Shown here: one piece after another, positions 28,139 to 38,249 of the stretch
How positions within the stretch are numbered: position 1 is the stretch's first letter
Layout of the letters: each line of letters starts with the position of its first letter
Assembly: GCA_025359985.1 (NCBI GenBank)
Contig: JANYDB010000059.1
Span: 1-64,000, forward strand
DNA: 64,000 nucleotides
DNA from: Burkholderiales bacterium
GTDB taxonomy: Bacteria; Pseudomonadota; Gammaproteobacteria; Burkholderiales; Usitatibacteraceae
Reading direction: 5' to 3'
The notes under the pieces: model-generated
Seen by the model: only the letters and a program-made list of their open reading frames with translations
Database searches by the model: none
What the model was told of the DNA's origin: nothing
Translations under genes and position numbers: made by a program

Positions 28139-29857
28139 TCAGGTAACGCGATCAGTTAAATCAACAATGCGTGAAATTTCATCAAGGTCGGTTTGGCCCG
28201 CCAGCACGCGCGCGATTGCATCTTCAGCCAAGGTGCGATAACCGGTTTTGCGCGCGGCCTCACGTATTTCGCGACCCGTTGCGCGCCGAGCTATCAGTTC
28301 ATCAATATCCTGATCCATTTTGAATAGCTCCATAATCGCCAAGCGCCCGCGATAGCCGGTGTTATCACATTGTTCGCAACCATCAGAGCGGAAAATTTCG
28401 CCATTCCACATTGAATCAACACCAAGAATTTTGCGGGTCATGTCGTCAGCCGAACCATCTGTCAGCCGATAGGGCTCTTTGCAATGTGCGCATAACCTCC
28501 GCACGAGGCGTTGCGCGACGACGCCGATGATATTGCCTGCCATGATGTCGGGCAGCACGCCTAAATCCTGCAAACGTGAAATCGCTCCGATGGCAGAATT
28601 AGTGTGCAAGGTGGAATAAACCTGATGGCCTGTCATGGCGGCGCGAAAAGCCATTTCTGCCGTTTCCTGATCTCGTATCTCGCCGACCAGAATCACGTCT
28701 GGATCCTGACGCATCATCGAACGTATGCCCGATGCAAAATCAAGTTTAGCGGATTCATTGACTGAGGTTTGCCGAATCATCGACATCGGATATTCGACCG
28801 GGTCTTCCAGCGTCATAATATTAACGCCTTCGGTATTGATGTGATTCAGGATCGAATAAAGCGTAGTGGTTTTGCCTGAGCCGGTGGGGCCCGTAACCAA
28901 AATAATACCTTCCGGTCGCGCCATCATCAGCCGCAGGGTTTTCAATTCATCTTCCTGCAGGCTCAAATCTTCCAGTGCGACAATACCTTTTTGCCGATCC
29001 AGAATCCGCAACACAATATTTTCACCATGGGTAGTGGGCTGCGCCGAAACCCGAAAATCAACCGCACGACCCGATAGCGATAATGAGATGCGTCCGTCCT
29101 GCGGCGCACGGGTTTCGGCAATGTTCATGCCGCTCATCACTTTCAAACGCACTACCATCGCGCTCCAATAATTCTTGTGCAGCGAGCGAATCTGGCGAAG
29201 CACGCCATCTACGCGATAACGAATCCGTAAAAAGCCCTGTTCTGGCTCGAAATGAATATCGGACGCGTTACGTTTAACGGCATCGTGTAATAAAGCATCA
29301 ACCAGGCGCACAACGGGCTGACTGTATTCTTCAAAATCAGACGTGATGGATTGATAATCAATTTCACCTGTTTCTATCTCGTTGAGAATGCCGTCGATGG
29401 ATAATTCAAATCCATAATGCTGTTCAATGCCAATTGAAATGTCGGATTCGCGCGCCAGCACTTGCTCTATGCGTACATCGTCTTTTATCAATGCGCGAAT
29501 TTGATCCAGCGCCACTACATTGGATGGATCTGCGACGGCCAGTAATAGTTTGCGGTTTTGCTGATCGTAATCAACCGGCAACACCTGGTAGCGCCGAGCA
29601 ATATCCTTGGGCACCAGTGCCAAAGCGGCATGATCAATGATGGTGTTGGATAAATCGATCGCAATCTGGCCAAGGCTTTCGGACAAGGTATCGCGAATGG
29701 TCGCCTCGGTCGCGAACCCAAGCTGCACCAAAATTTTGCCAAGCGGGGTCTTTAGCTTGCGCTGCTCGGTCAGCGCAATATTAAGTTGATCTTGTGAGAC
29801 AACGCCGCGCGCAAGCAGGTTTTGTCCAAGTGGAAGTTGTGAAATTGGCGAATTCAT
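28139..29857 (-). CDS. GspE/PilB/MshE-family assembly ATPase
   Basis: GPTGSGKTTTLYSILNHIN, RQDPDVILVGEIRDQETAE, CxxC pairs (CAHCKEPY; CEQCDNTGYRGR). Confidence 0.95.
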   Translation of the reverse strand: MNSPISQLPLGQNLLARGVVSQDQLNIALTEQRKLKTPLGKILVQLGFATEATIRDTLSESLGQIAIDLSNTIIDHAALALVPKDIARRYQVLPVDYDQQNRKLLLAVADPSNVVALDQIRALIKDDVRIEQVLARESDISIGIEQHYGFELSIDGILNEIETGEIDYQSITSDFEEYSQPVVRLVDALLHDAVKRNASDIHFEPEQGFLRIRYRVDGVLRQIRSLHKNYWSAMVVRLKVMSGMNIAETRAPQDGRISLSLSGRAVDFRVSAQPTTHGENIVLRILDRQKGIVALEDLSLQEDELKTLRLMMARPEGIILVTGPTGSGKTTTLYSILNHINTEGVNIMTLEDPVEYPMSMIRQTSVNESAKLDFASGIRSMMRQDPDVILVGEIRDQETAEMAFRAAMTGHQVYSTLHTNSAIGAISRLQDLGVLPDIMAGNIIGVVAQRLVRRLCAHCKEPYRLTDGSADDMTRKILGVDSMWNGEIFRSDGCEQCDNTGYRGRLAIMELFKMDQDIDELIARRATGREIREAARKTGYRTLAEDAIARVLAGQTDLDEISRIVDLTDRVT

Positions 29858-30003
29858 TTAGTTTATGGTTGCCGCACTTTTAGCCGACAGGCTAAGTTAG
29901 AAAAATATCTCAAAACGATTGTAACGAGCTGCCATTGTCTGCCGCCGCGTTTACGTAATGCTCAGCACCGTAGCGCATGCAATGCCAACAATATCTTAAC
30001 GAT

Positions 30004-31578
30004 TTAACTCGTCTTGGAAGCCGCCGTCAGCTCACCAATTCGACGCTGCACAGAGGCGCGATCAAACTGCCCGCCGGTTTTTCCTGATTGAACTAGCGCT
30101 TTCTGGTAATAGTCAAGTGCGAGCTTTATTTGATTGAGCTGATCCAAGCTGACAGCCAGGTTGTATAAATAATCGGCACTGGCTGAATCGATTCGATACG
30201 CTTCGAAATAAGCTTGCTGAGCTTCAGTCCAGCGTTTCTGGCCCGCGTATAAATTGCCCAATGAAAATTGTAACGATGCGGAATCCGGTGTTTTTGAAAT
30301 CAGGGTTTTTAGTTCACCCTCTAACGACTCCGGTTTCACTTCGCTGCTTACCGCCAGCAGGCCTGATATTGCGCTGCTATTGCGCGGATCTATTTCCAGC
30401 GCCCGCCGATAATGCCTGGCGGCAGTCGAATTATCACCCGTGCGCGCGGCCGCTGTCGCCAATCCGAGCTGTGCATCCAAATTAAAAGGTTCCGCTTGCG
30501 CAACTTCGGTATAGCGCTGCTTTGCTTGCGCATAATCGCCGCGGCCAAGCGCGGTGTACGCCGCCAATAGGACAGGGTTGACTTTGGGTGGCTCAATTGT
30601 CTGTGACAGCCTGAGGCTAACCGGCGCTTCTTTTGCTGAACGGGTCGCGCTGGACGCAATTAATCGTTTAGCCAGAAACTCGCGTTCGGTCAGTGTTGGG
30701 CCGTTCACTATTTGCCTGGTTGATGCCAATTTAGGAAGCGGCATTTCCTTGGCGGGCGGCGGCAATAATGGTGGAAGCGCCAGCTCTGTGACGATGATGA
30801 CCGGCGCTACGTCAGCCGATTTGGCTGCGACCGAATTGCCCGCGGGAGCAGCTGCTGATGGGCCGGAATTCGGCGAGACATTGCTGGCGCGGGAAGCGGT
30901 TGTAACATACGTAGAACGTGACGAAATAGTCACCTGATTCCATACATACCAACCACCCGCGCCTATGGCTACCAGGGCGAATGCAATCACGGGCAGCAAC
31001 CATTTTGCCGGACGCGACGTGGCTGAAATTTTCTTCGAATTTTGTTTCGCTGCAAAAACGTTTTTGGCTACATCACGCTGCATGGACTCCTGCACGGCGG
31101 ATAAATCTGCCAACTCCTCCATGCTCCAGTCCACTTGCGCGTTTTGTCTAGATAGGGCGGATGTCTCGCTTGATGGCGGAGCCTGATTGGATGCCATTCT
31201 CGTACCCGCGGGTGTATGTGCACGCGTGCCACTCGGTGTCCGTACGCCAGTGGGTGTACGCGTGTCGATGGACAAGTCTGCGCCGCGCGTTTCGACCGCG
31301 CCAATTTGTGTCGCCTCGTCCATCAAGGATAACGGGCGATGATGAGCAACGCCCGCTGATGGCTCTAACAACACGTTATTCGATGAAATTTTTGGCGAGG
31401 GTATTTGTACTGTCCCAGGCTGAACATGCGGCGGCTCATGCAAGTTCTCAAGTGAGAGATCTGCTTGAGCTTGTGATTCTGCTGCATTTGAGGACGTCGG
31501 CTCTAAATGGGATGAGTCACTTTTTTTTGCGCGTTTGGCATCTTCCGCGCGCTTTAGTGCGTCGAGCAGAAGACTCAC
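30004..31578 (-). CDS. TPR-containing membrane protein, MshN-like
   Basis: MSLLLDALKRAEDAKRAK N-terminus, one TM (WLLPVIAFALVAIGAGGWYVW), C-terminal TPR repeats. Confidence 0.75.
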   Translation of the reverse strand: MSLLLDALKRAEDAKRAKKSDSSHLEPTSSNAAESQAQADLSLENLHEPPHVQPGTVQIPSPKISSNNVLLEPSAGVAHHRPLSLMDEATQIGAVETRGADLSIDTRTPTGVRTPSGTRAHTPAGTRMASNQAPPSSETSALSRQNAQVDWSMEELADLSAVQESMQRDVAKNVFAAKQNSKKISATSRPAKWLLPVIAFALVAIGAGGWYVWNQVTISSRSTYVTTASRASNVSPNSGPSAAAPAGNSVAAKSADVAPVIIVTELALPPLLPPPAKEMPLPKLASTRQIVNGPTLTEREFLAKRLIASSATRSAKEAPVSLRLSQTIEPPKVNPVLLAAYTALGRGDYAQAKQRYTEVAQAEPFNLDAQLGLATAAARTGDNSTAARHYRRALEIDPRNSSAISGLLAVSSEVKPESLEGELKTLISKTPDSASLQFSLGNLYAGQKRWTEAQQAYFEAYRIDSASADYLYNLAVSLDQLNQIKLALDYYQKALVQSGKTGGQFDRASVQRRIGELTAASKTS

Positions 31579-33587
31579 GGCGTGGGCCTTACCGGAGAAG
31601 AAATAGATGTTGCATCATCGCGCGTATCCGTTTTGGGATACAACGACGGAATTAATGGCTCAGCCTCTTTGAAAAATTGGCGATCCGGCAGCAGCCGACG
31701 ATAGTCCGAAAAATCGGTTTCGACGCTGGCGTCCTTAATGACCAACGGACGCAAGAAAATCACGAGCTCTGTTTTGCGACCGGTATCGTTACGATAGCTG
31801 ACGGCATCCCCAAATAATTTCCATCTCGAAATGATCGGCAAACCATCGCGTGAAGCGGAAAAACTATCCTGCATCAGCCCACCCAAAACGGCAGTTTGGC
31901 CACTAGCCACCCGTAACACCGTTTCGAATTCACGAGTCTGAATCTGCGGCACTCTATTGATCACATTGGCTCTGGCCAAATCGGGATTGGGGTCATTTAC
32001 ATAGCTTACAATACGGGTAATGCTAGGCCGCACGTTAAGCGTAATGATATCGCCTTCGCTGATCTGCGCCGTGACATTCATTACGAATCCTTCAGGCACG
32101 ACATTCGGTGTAGACGTATACGAAACCAGCGCTGTAGATACGCCAGCAGCATTGGTAGTGCCCGTGGTCACATCCGCTTTCACAGTAAAATAAACTTTGT
32201 TCTCCACCACTTTCATCACCGCTGTCTGGTTATTCAGCGTCGTGATACGCGGGCTCGATAGCACCTTGGTTGAACCAAATGAATCAAGCAGTTTGATACT
32301 GCTGGATATCGAGCCGCCGACAGCCGCGTTGGGATTGCTATATTGAATGCCGAAGAACGGAGCACTAGCGAGGTTTTGGCCGGTGAACGCTTGCGTAAAT
32401 GAATAACCAACGCCTTTAAGACCTAACGCCGACCAATCTACGCCAGACTGATAATTGTCATTTAGCGTGACCTCAACCACGGTTGCTTCAATCAACACTT
32501 GGCGACTTGCTGCACCTGCTACTTGGGAGATAAATTCTGCCACTTTTTCGTGCTGGCGGGAGGTCGCACGAACCGAGACGGTACCGGTTTCAGGATTGAT
32601 AATAACCGAAGCCGCTTCACGAAACGTGAGCCGCTGCTCGACTGATTCATTAACCGAATCCCCTTGGGTTATACCCGGGCCGGTGACTTGGGTTGAGGCC
32701 GCGGTATTGTTGCGACGCGGCTGATTGCGTTGCTGCGCCTGGGTAGTGGCCGACTGTTGGGCTCCGCGTGCCTGTACAAAAGTTTCCGAGCTGCCTTCGG
32801 GCAGTTGTTTATCCGTTTCACGCAGTAATTCTTTGACGTTTTTATCCAATGATTCCCAAAAACGGTTCTTTGAGGCGTTGTCAATTTTAAGCTGTGTGCT
32901 GTTTTGCGCGCCGCCCGCACCGGCCGCTCCTGCCCCCACACCTGCAGGACCTACAACCTGGGTTTGAATGCCAATGGAGCCCGATGAATCGCGCGTCATA
33001 TTAACGTAATCAACTTTATAAAGCTTGAGATAGGGAGAGTCCGGCATCACCACCAAATTAGGCCCGTCAACCTCAAAGCGCATATCAACTTGCTTGGAAA
33101 TGCGAGTTAAAATTTGTTTAAGTGTTTGGTCGATGGCATTAAGCGTGACTCGCCCTTCGATACCGTTATGCACATCAATATTGACCTTGGTGTCTCGGCT
33201 GATCGCAAATAATAAATCCTGCACGGGCACATCTTTAACCGTAACCGAATAACGGATTTCATCAATGCGCGATTGCGGAGGTGGTGGCAACGGTACTTGA
33301 CGTACCGGCTGCGGAATAGCGGCGGATGACTTCGAACCAGGTCTGGCCGAATCATTTACATCGCCTCGCAAATGGCCGTCAATCTTGGCAACCGGCGCGG
33401 CACCGCAGGCCGTCAACCCTGCTGCCACTAATAGCGACACCGGCATGCGGAACGCGACGCTCGCTTGCGTGGCGTCAACCTTTAACGAAAACGGCTTACC
33501 TTTAACTTTGCGAGCTAACGCTGGTATCAGCACAGACGGTCCCCGATAAGAGCTGTTAAATAAAATTCGTTGCAATAAATTAAGCAT
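31575..33587 (-). CDS. MshL-family pilus secretin (lipoprotein-like)
   Basis: LTAC lipobox; VPVQDLLFAISRDTKVNIDVH secretin N domain; VLIEATVVEVTLNDNYQSGVDW; VPQIQTREFETVLRVASGQTAVLGGLMQD. Confidence 0.9.
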   Translation of the reverse strand: MLNLLQRILFNSSYRGPSVLIPALARKVKGKPFSLKVDATQASVAFRMPVSLLVAAGLTACGAAPVAKIDGHLRGDVNDSARPGSKSSAAIPQPVRQVPLPPPPQSRIDEIRYSVTVKDVPVQDLLFAISRDTKVNIDVHNGIEGRVTLNAIDQTLKQILTRISKQVDMRFEVDGPNLVVMPDSPYLKLYKVDYVNMTRDSSGSIGIQTQVVGPAGVGAGAAGAGGAQNSTQLKIDNASKNRFWESLDKNVKELLRETDKQLPEGSSETFVQARGAQQSATTQAQQRNQPRRNNTAASTQVTGPGITQGDSVNESVEQRLTFREAASVIINPETGTVSVRATSRQHEKVAEFISQVAGAASRQVLIEATVVEVTLNDNYQSGVDWSALGLKGVGYSFTQAFTGQNLASAPFFGIQYSNPNAAVGGSISSSIKLLDSFGSTKVLSSPRITTLNNQTAVMKVVENKVYFTVKADVTTGTTNAAGVSTALVSYTSTPNVVPEGFVMNVTAQISEGDIITLNVRPSITRIVSYVNDPNPDLARANVINRVPQIQTREFETVLRVASGQTAVLGGLMQDSFSASRDGLPIISRWKLFGDAVSYRNDTGRKTELVIFLRPLVIKDASVETDFSDYRRLLPDRQFFKEAEPLIPSLYPKTDTRDDATSISSPVRPTP

Positions 33588-33619
33588 GCTGTTTATGGTT
33601 AGGGTCGCTCGGTTTTATG

Positions 33620-33634
33620 CGCGACAGTGTCGCG
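33620..33634. promoter_or_regulatory. 15-bp palindrome just upstream of the secretin ORF
   Basis: CGCGACA-G-TGTCGCG, 33 bp upstream of the annotated secretin start. Confidence 0.5.
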
Positions 33635-33804
33635 TGTGCGTCAATTCCAGAACGCTCATTAATTTTGCAGTACCGCCTCATGCTGGATGCCTGCCCCAAC
33701 TTTCTTTATAAGACGATTAGCCAATAAAAGCAATGGCTTGTCGGCAATATCGCCAAAATTACTTTAAACGGCCTGCGCCTTTATTACTTTTCGCTCAAAC
33801 CCGG

Positions 33805-35364
33805 TTATTGGCCGGGACGAATATCATCTCTAATCGCCTGTAAAGAACGTGTGTAGGGATTAAATTTCAACAGCTTTGACTGAAGACGCGCAATTTCGCC
33901 GTTTGCATCAGCACGCTCGGTGTAATTACCGTAGAGCACACTGACTCTAGGGTTGTCGTCTGTACCGGTGGGATAAACCATAATTCGATCCGGGTTTAAT
34001 TCTTTGGCAACCATGCGCAAATAATTCTCGATAGCAGGTTTTTCGCGTGCGTCAGCAGTCATAAGCTGAATGGCGTAATGGGACCCTCGCAAGGCCTTCA
34101 ACCGCAGCAAGTCAGCTTGCATGCGCGTGCCTAGCCAGTCTTTTTCAATACCGCCATTAACCATACTCGCGCGACCGGGTGCATCCGACAGCACGGCAGT
34201 AGCCTGAAGCGGAGACTGGCTGGCCAGTTGAGGTGGTGTTGGTATTTTTAAGTTCTCAGTAGACTTGAGCGTTCGGGGTTCATTCTGAAGCTGAGTCGGG
34301 GCCGAACTCGTCGTAACAGCGGTTGACGACTCTCCGGCAGGCGAGGCTGAGGACATTACAGCCGAGTTAGTCTGCGTATTGGCTGCTGCGTTGATCGGCG
34401 TAGTCAGGGGCGCAACCGGTGCGGCAAGGCTTGTGGCTGAAAGATCTGACGGCATAGAAAAACGCCCCGCGACAAACCCGATAACCAAACCGGCCACTAA
34501 CGCAATAGATGTCAAGGCCCATAGACGCCGGGAATGATAAACACTTTGAGGGAGCAGAATTTGGGTATCGCTGATGGCGGCTCGTACATGGTCCGTCGTG
34601 ACGGTATGGGTCCCGCCTGCGTAGGCCGCCAGCAAGGTTTTATCCGCGTAAATATTGATGCGGCGGGTTAAACCTTCTGACGCATCAGCAATCAATTTCA
34701 ACGCTTCCTGACCGAATAGATCGGGACCTTTGTAGCCCGCAGCACGCACCCGAAAATTTAAATAGTCTTTAATGTCACGGGCCGGCAGTGGCAACAAATT
34801 AAAGCTGTGGGTGATGCGTTCTTTCAACTGCCGCATATTGGGCAAGGACAAATGCTGATCGAGCTCAGGCTGACCAAACAAAACTATCTGCATCAATTTA
34901 TCATGACTGGTTTCCAAATTGGACAGGAGACGAATTTGTTCCAAAGTCTCTAACGGCATCGCATGAGCTTCGTCAATCAAGGCCACGACTTGTTTGCCCT
35001 GTGCGTGAATATCGATTAGCCGATCCTGCAGCGCGCGCACTAATTTAGTGGTGTTGCCACCTTGCGTATCAATCCCCAGATCGTCGGCAATGACGGCCAG
35101 CAATTCATCTCTTGAAAGTGAAGGCACGGCCAAATAAATAGTTTCAACCGTGTCAGGCAGGCGCTCCATTAAAACTCGGCAGAGCATGGTTTTCCCAGCG
35201 CCAACTTCACCGGTTACTTTTACCATGCCCTCGCCGCTGGTAATGGCGTACATCAACGCCTCTAGCGTTTCGCCGCGATTTGCACCGGCGAAAAAAAACT
35301 CGGTATGCGGAGTAATTTTGAACGGGGCCTCGGTGAAACCAAAATGTTCAAGGTACATCGTCAT
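33805..35364 (-). CDS. ExeA/MshM-family AAA+ ATPase with TM segment and SPOR-like C-terminus
   Basis: MYLEHFGFTEAPFKITPHTEFFFAG, GEVGAGKTMLCRVL, VALIDEAHAMPLETLEQIRLLSN; TM LWALTSIALVAGLVIGFVAG; C-terminal YAIQLMTADAREKPAIENYLR...VLYGNYTERADANGEIARL. Confidence 0.85.
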   Translation of the reverse strand: MTMYLEHFGFTEAPFKITPHTEFFFAGANRGETLEALMYAITSGEGMVKVTGEVGAGKTMLCRVLMERLPDTVETIYLAVPSLSRDELLAVIADDLGIDTQGGNTTKLVRALQDRLIDIHAQGKQVVALIDEAHAMPLETLEQIRLLSNLETSHDKLMQIVLFGQPELDQHLSLPNMRQLKERITHSFNLLPLPARDIKDYLNFRVRAAGYKGPDLFGQEALKLIADASEGLTRRINIYADKTLLAAYAGGTHTVTTDHVRAAISDTQILLPQSVYHSRRLWALTSIALVAGLVIGFVAGRFSMPSDLSATSLAAPVAPLTTPINAAANTQTNSAVMSSASPAGESSTAVTTSSAPTQLQNEPRTLKSTENLKIPTPPQLASQSPLQATAVLSDAPGRASMVNGGIEKDWLGTRMQADLLRLKALRGSHYAIQLMTADAREKPAIENYLRMVAKELNPDRIMVYPTGTDDNPRVSVLYGNYTERADANGEIARLQSKLLKFNPYTRSLQAIRDDIRPGQ

Positions 35365-35540
35365 GGTTTTAGAATTTCAGGGTGCGCCAGTTGAGATTTT
35401 GCTCTAAAAATTGTGCCTGACTGTTGTTTAAAGATACTGTCAACAATGTACACAGCACACTATTCAAGCCTGCTTTTAATACTAAATCAGAATATTTTTT
35501 GGGTCTCTTGTTTGCTTTATCCAAGCGAAATGTATTGCCA

Positions 35541-37052
35541 CTATTCTGCCTTGCCGCTGCTGGTTCGCAATGCGTCCAGACGGCTGTACAGAGTGGAGCG
35601 TGACATCCCCAGTACACGCGCTGCTTGAGACATATTGCCCTGCGCAATAGCAATCGCGGCATCAATGTACTGAAGCTCTACTTCGCGAAGCTTTACATCG
35701 AGACTGAATAAGGCGCTTTTTTCAATATCAGCACGCGCATCAACATTGCTGCCAATGGCATCTCCCTTAGCGAGAGCGCCATATATCGGCTGATTTGAAA
35801 CATCCTCAACTGTCGAGAAGGATTCAAATTCCGACAGCAGATCAGACAAGCCAACGGTATAACCCGCGTATTTAGCGGTCAAGCGAATCACGATATTTTT
35901 GAGCTCGCGCACATTGCCCGGGAAAGGGTATGACAACCAGGCCGCGCGTGCCGGCAAATCCAAGTCAAATGGCTGTGTTGGTTTCGCCGACGACTGAGCG
36001 GCTGCGTAGTTTGCTAAATAGTTAACGGCATATTGCAGACGATAATGTTCCATCAATTTAAGTTTGTCATCGCCAAGCTCACGCAGTGGCGGCACTGAAA
36101 TCGAAAATACAGACAGCCGATGATAGAGATCGCCGCGAAACCTGCCGGCTTTAACTTCAGTTTTTAGATCCCGATTAGTTGCGGCCACAATCCGCGCACG
36201 AGATTGTCGCGATTGCGTCTCGCCGACCCGTTGAAATTCACCATTCTCCAGAACACGCAATAACTTGGGCTGCAAATCCAGCGGTAATTCGCCGATTTCA
36301 TCCAAAAACAAAGTGCCTTCACCTGCGTCTTCAAAATAACCGGTTTTAGCTGTAGCCGCGCCCGTAAATGCGCCCTTGGCATAGCCGAATAAAGTAGGCT
36401 CTACCAGGTTAGCTGAAATGGCCGCGCAATTGAGCGCTAAAAAAGGCAATTTAGCGCGAGGGCTCAGTTCATGCAGCGCTCGGGCAACGCGCTCTTTGCC
36501 GCTACCTGACTCGCCTTCAATCAAGGCGGGGAAAGTAGACGAGGTATAAAGATCAATTTGGTTTTTCAATTTACGCATCGGCAAACTATCGCCGATCAAA
36601 CCGTGCAGCGCATCATCATGCTCAGCGGCATCTTCAGCTTTTTGCCCAGCCAAGGCGGCCAATAACAGCCGTTTTAAATGGCCGGGCTCGCAGGGTTTTG
36701 GCACCATATCCGCCGCACCGAGTGCGCGCGCACGACGCGCATTGGATTCCTCGTTTTGCCCCGACAAGACGAGGATACGAATATCTGCAGCCCACGACAG
36801 CAAATCACCGACCAGCTTGAAGCCTTCTGTAGGCGAATCGGGAAATGGCGGGAGCCCAAGATCAATCAGGGCCAGCGCAGGTTTAAACGCGCCGCTCTTG
36901 AGCAGCGCCATGGCCGCGCCGCGTGAGCTGCGAACCTCCACAACAAAATCAGCCGCCAAAACGAACGACAGGCTCTCGCCAATCAGCGGATCATCGTCGA
37001 CGATTAACAGCGTGGGCCTGGAATGGGTTATGGCTTGCGGTGCGCGCGACAC
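35541..37052 (-). CDS. Sigma-54-dependent response regulator (REC-AAA+-Fis HTH)
   Basis: LLIVDDDPLIGES receiver, GESGSGKERVARALHE, GYAKGAFTGA, C-terminal NMSQAARVLGMSRSTLYSRL HTH. Confidence 0.95.
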   Translation of the reverse strand: MSRAPQAITHSRPTLLIVDDDPLIGESLSFVLAADFVVEVRSSRGAAMALLKSGAFKPALALIDLGLPPFPDSPTEGFKLVGDLLSWAADIRILVLSGQNEESNARRARALGAADMVPKPCEPGHLKRLLLAALAGQKAEDAAEHDDALHGLIGDSLPMRKLKNQIDLYTSSTFPALIEGESGSGKERVARALHELSPRAKLPFLALNCAAISANLVEPTLFGYAKGAFTGAATAKTGYFEDAGEGTLFLDEIGELPLDLQPKLLRVLENGEFQRVGETQSRQSRARIVAATNRDLKTEVKAGRFRGDLYHRLSVFSISVPPLRELGDDKLKLMEHYRLQYAVNYLANYAAAQSSAKPTQPFDLDLPARAAWLSYPFPGNVRELKNIVIRLTAKYAGYTVGLSDLLSEFESFSTVEDVSNQPIYGALAKGDAIGSNVDARADIEKSALFSLDVKLREVELQYIDAAIAIAQGNMSQAARVLGMSRSTLYSRLDALRTSSGKAE

Positions 37053-37409
37053 GTATTGTTTATAGCTTTCAAGAAACGGCTGAAAAACTCGAAAAATGAT
37101 TACGGGAACAAACGACTAATTCGATTATAGGCAATATAAAATTCTGCGCGTACTAATTCGATTGCCGATTGTTCCGACCTCAAACTAGCGTGACTCTAGC
37201 TCCGAATCTGACGCAGTGTTAACATATCCGGTGTTGATGAATATATCAATACGCTTATTGTCCATTGCGTATGATGATTTCAGTTATTTTGAATCTATTA
37301 GGCTTTGCTTTAAAACGCTTCACTTTATAGCGCCATCAGACACAAAGTCATGTCTCGCACATTAATTGTGTTCATATCCACAAATATCCCCAAATAACGG
37401 TTCTACACT

Positions 37410-38249
37410 TTGTCTACCCTGCCTGATTCTCTTCTTGTTGAGATTGAAAACGTTGATTTTGCCTACGGCAAACGTGCCATCCTGAAAGGCATCAGCCTGA
37501 CGGTTCCACGTGGCAAAGTCGTCGCTATCATGGGCGGCTCAGGCTGCGGTAAAACAACGCTGCTGCGCCTGATTGGCGGCCAGTTAATCGCGTCCAAAGG
37601 TACAGTGCGCGTCAACGACCAGGATGTGGCATCACTGGATCGAGAAGGCATGTACCAAATGCGCCGCAAAATGGGCATGCTGTTTCAATTTGGCGCTTTA
37701 TTCACCGACATGAATGTGTTCGATAACATTGCTTTCCAGTTGCGCGAGCATACGGATTTACCCGAAGACATGATTAGAGACTTGGTATTGATGAAACTTA
37801 ACGCTGTCGGTTTACGCGGTACGGCAAAACTATTTCCGTCCGAATTATCAGGCGGCATGGCGCGCCGCGTCGCGCTCGCCCGCGCTGCCGTGCTCGACCC
37901 GACCCTAATTATGTATGACGAACCGTTCGCCGGGCTTGATCCTATTTCGCTCGCCGTGGTGGGCCAGACCATTCGCAAATTAAATGATGCTTTGGGCGCG
38001 ACCTCCATCGTCGTCACCCATGATGTTGTAGAGTCGTTGCAGATTGTCGATTACCTATATTTTATTTCGGATGGCAAAATTGTCGGGCAAGGCACCCCCG
38101 ACGAAATTCGCGCCTCTACCGAACCGTATGTAAAACAATTTGTTCATGCCGAAATGGACGGGCCTGTACCGTTCCACTATCCCGCCAAAGATTATGCTGT
38201 CGATTTAAATCTGTCTACATCTACCTCGCTAAAAAAGTCCGTCTCATGA
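37410..38249 (+). CDS. mlaF: Phospholipid transport ABC ATPase MlaF
   Basis: GGSGCGKTTLLRLIGG Walker A, LSGGMARRVALARA signature; followed by mlaEDCB. Confidence 0.93.
   Translation: MSTLPDSLLVEIENVDFAYGKRAILKGISLTVPRGKVVAIMGGSGCGKTTLLRLIGGQLIASKGTVRVNDQDVASLDREGMYQMRRKMGMLFQFGALFTDMNVFDNIAFQLREHTDLPEDMIRDLVLMKLNAVGLRGTAKLFPSELSGGMARRVALARAAVLDPTLIMYDEPFAGLDPISLAVVGQTIRKLNDALGATSIVVTHDVVESLQIVDYLYFISDGKIVGQGTPDEIRASTEPYVKQFVHAEMDGPVPFHYPAKDYAVDLNLSTSTSLKKSVS

Noticed and set aside
29972-29988. Sigma-54-like site upstream of the MshE-like gene (minus strand TTGGCATTGCATGCGCT)
   Set aside because: GG/GC spacing is right and TTGGCA is good, but the -12 region is GCGC instead of TTGC with about four mismatches; too weak to call without data.
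30554-30937. 127-aa antisense ORF inside the MshN-like gene
   Set aside because: Opposite a clear TPR protein gene; no RBS or motif support; expected by chance at this GC content.
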